6,071 bases of DNA from Polyangia bacterium (GTDB lineage: Bacteria > Myxococcota_A > Polyangia > Polyangiales > Polyangiaceae): the NCBI GenBank assembly GCA_030430975.1, contig JAUIKB010000374.1, positions 1 to 6,071 of the forward strand, written 5' to 3'. The notes beneath the pieces were generated by a model. That model was not told where the DNA came from and searched no databases. It saw nothing but the letters and a program-made list of their open reading frames with translations. The translations under genes and the position numbers were made by a program. Positions within the stretch are counted from its first letter, which is position 1; each line of letters starts with the position of its first letter. This document shows positions 5,568 through 6,071 of this stretch, piece after piece.

Positions 5568-5953
5568 CCGCGAAAGTCATACTTCGGTGGGTGCTAGCGG
5601 TGGCGATGATCGCCGTGGGCGTGCTGCATTTCGTGAACCCGACGCCGTTCATCCGCATTGTGCCGCCGCCGTTGCCTGCGGCCGCGATGGTCTACCTCAG
5701 CGGCGTGTTCGAGATCGCGGGCGGCGTGGGCATCTTGATACCCAGGGTCCGAAGGCTCAGCGGTATCGGCCTGATCGCTCTGTACGTCGCTGTGTTTCCC
5801 GCGAACATCTACATGGCGCTGAACGGCATTCAGCTGGATCCAGCGAACCCGGCGCCGACCTGGGCAGCCTGGGTGCGATTGCCGTTTCAAGTGTTGTTCA
5901 TCGCGTGGGCGTATTGGGTAGCCGTCCGCCGGGAATCGTCCACGGATCCATAG
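5564..5953 (+). CDS. DoxX-family integral membrane protein
   Basis: The 129-residue protein has four predicted membrane helices (about 5-22, 41-59, 66-87, 102-120), the usual size and topology for the DoxX family (COG4270 type). Typical features are GVLHFVNPTPFIRIVPPPLP after helix 1, LSGVFEIAGGVGILIPRVRR across helix 2 and VAVFPANIYMAL in helix 3. DoxX proteins are small inner-membrane proteins of uncertain biochemistry; in mycobacteria one forms an oxidoreductase complex with superoxide dismutase and a thiosulfate sulfurtransferase, and others are linked to quinone or thiol metabolism. The start ATG overlaps the GST-like stop codon as ATGA (5564-5567), a classic sign of translational coupling, and begins with a short polar N-terminus before helix 1. 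A TTG start at 5525 is possible but would add residues that overlap the upstream gene. Confidence 0.93.
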   Translation: MTAKVILRWVLAVAMIAVGVLHFVNPTPFIRIVPPPLPAAAMVYLSGVFEIAGGVGILIPRVRRLSGIGLIALYVAVFPANIYMALNGIQLDPANPAPTWAAWVRLPFQVLFIAWAYWVAVRRESSTDP

Positions 5954-5991
5954 GCGGTGTAAGCGGAGACCTAATTCGAGCTGAGAAACGT

Positions 5992-5997
5992 AGAGGG
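5992..5997 (+). promoter_or_regulatory. Shine-Dalgarno-like AGAGGG before the right-edge gene
   Basis: AGAGGG ends 3 bases before the ATG at 6001. The spacing is short but the purine run is the best ribosome binding candidate here, and no other in-frame ATG lies nearby. Confidence 0.5.
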
Positions 5998-6000
5998 ATT

Positions 6001-6071
6001 ATGGGAACGATTCGGAAGCACGACCATCTGCTGACCGCCGTCGCGGTATCGCTGGCGGCACTGACCATGAC
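6001..6071 (+). CDS. 5' end of a probable exported protein, truncated by the window edge
   Basis: An ATG opens 23 codons to the window end without a stop. The peptide MGTIRKHDHLLTAVAVSLAA has a basic n-region (RKHDH) followed by a hydrophobic run (LLTAVAVSLAALTM), as in a signal peptide or an N-terminal membrane anchor. A purine-rich ribosome binding candidate precedes it. It lies 47 bases after the DoxX gene on the same strand and might belong to the same transcript, although it has its own start signals. Too little is present to name a family. Confidence 0.7.
   Translation, partial: MGTIRKHDHLLTAVAVSLAALTM

Overview
The window is GC-rich, gene-dense bacterial DNA. It most resembles a member of the Myxococcota (Polyangia or another deltaproteobacterial-type lineage). 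This is inferred from three lipoprotein-type signal peptides, long Asp/Gly/Pro/Ala-rich linkers (DAG and DGG repeats) after the lipidated cysteine, and a cysteine-spaced CDNNGKC...ETC..C module of the kind common in secreted myxobacterial proteins. No rRNA, tRNA, CRISPR array, insertion sequence or phage gene is visible.

Layout. (1) The first 280 bases hold little. A weak candidate for the 5' end of a leftward gene runs off the left edge from position 57, and 58-280 is otherwise non-coding. (2) A leftward pair follows, reading from 1927 down to 281: an LpqC/feruloyl-esterase-type secreted alpha/beta hydrolase, then, 15 bases later, a RimJ/RimL-like GNAT acetyltransferase. (3) A 107-base divergent intergenic region (1928-2034) contains a perfect 12-bp CCGG palindrome and a TATGAT element. 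(4) Rightward from 2035 is a cysteine-rich lipoprotein of 544 residues and about 43 cysteines. It is built from a duplicated N-terminal Cys motif, a linker encoded by five perfect 24-bp tandem repeats, a Cys-spaced module, and a C-terminal region with three copies of a CxxC-x15/16-C repeat. A second lipoprotein of unknown family (275 residues) lies 34 bases downstream and is probably co-transcribed. (5) From 4578 a glutathione S-transferase-fold protein with a C-terminal extension overlaps by 4 bp (ATGA) with a DoxX-family membrane protein, a likely two-gene redox-type operon. (6) The 5' end of another exported protein starts at 6001 and runs off the right edge.

How the genes may work together. 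The hydrolase and the two lipoproteins are all predicted to be exported and lipid-anchored, and the hydrolase and Cys-rich protein share a divergent promoter region, so a cell-envelope function is plausible but unproven. The GST-like/DoxX pair is translationally coupled and may act together at the membrane in thiol or redox chemistry. The least explained part of the window is the Cys-rich lipoprotein and its lipoprotein neighbour. The other genes belong to recognisable families.
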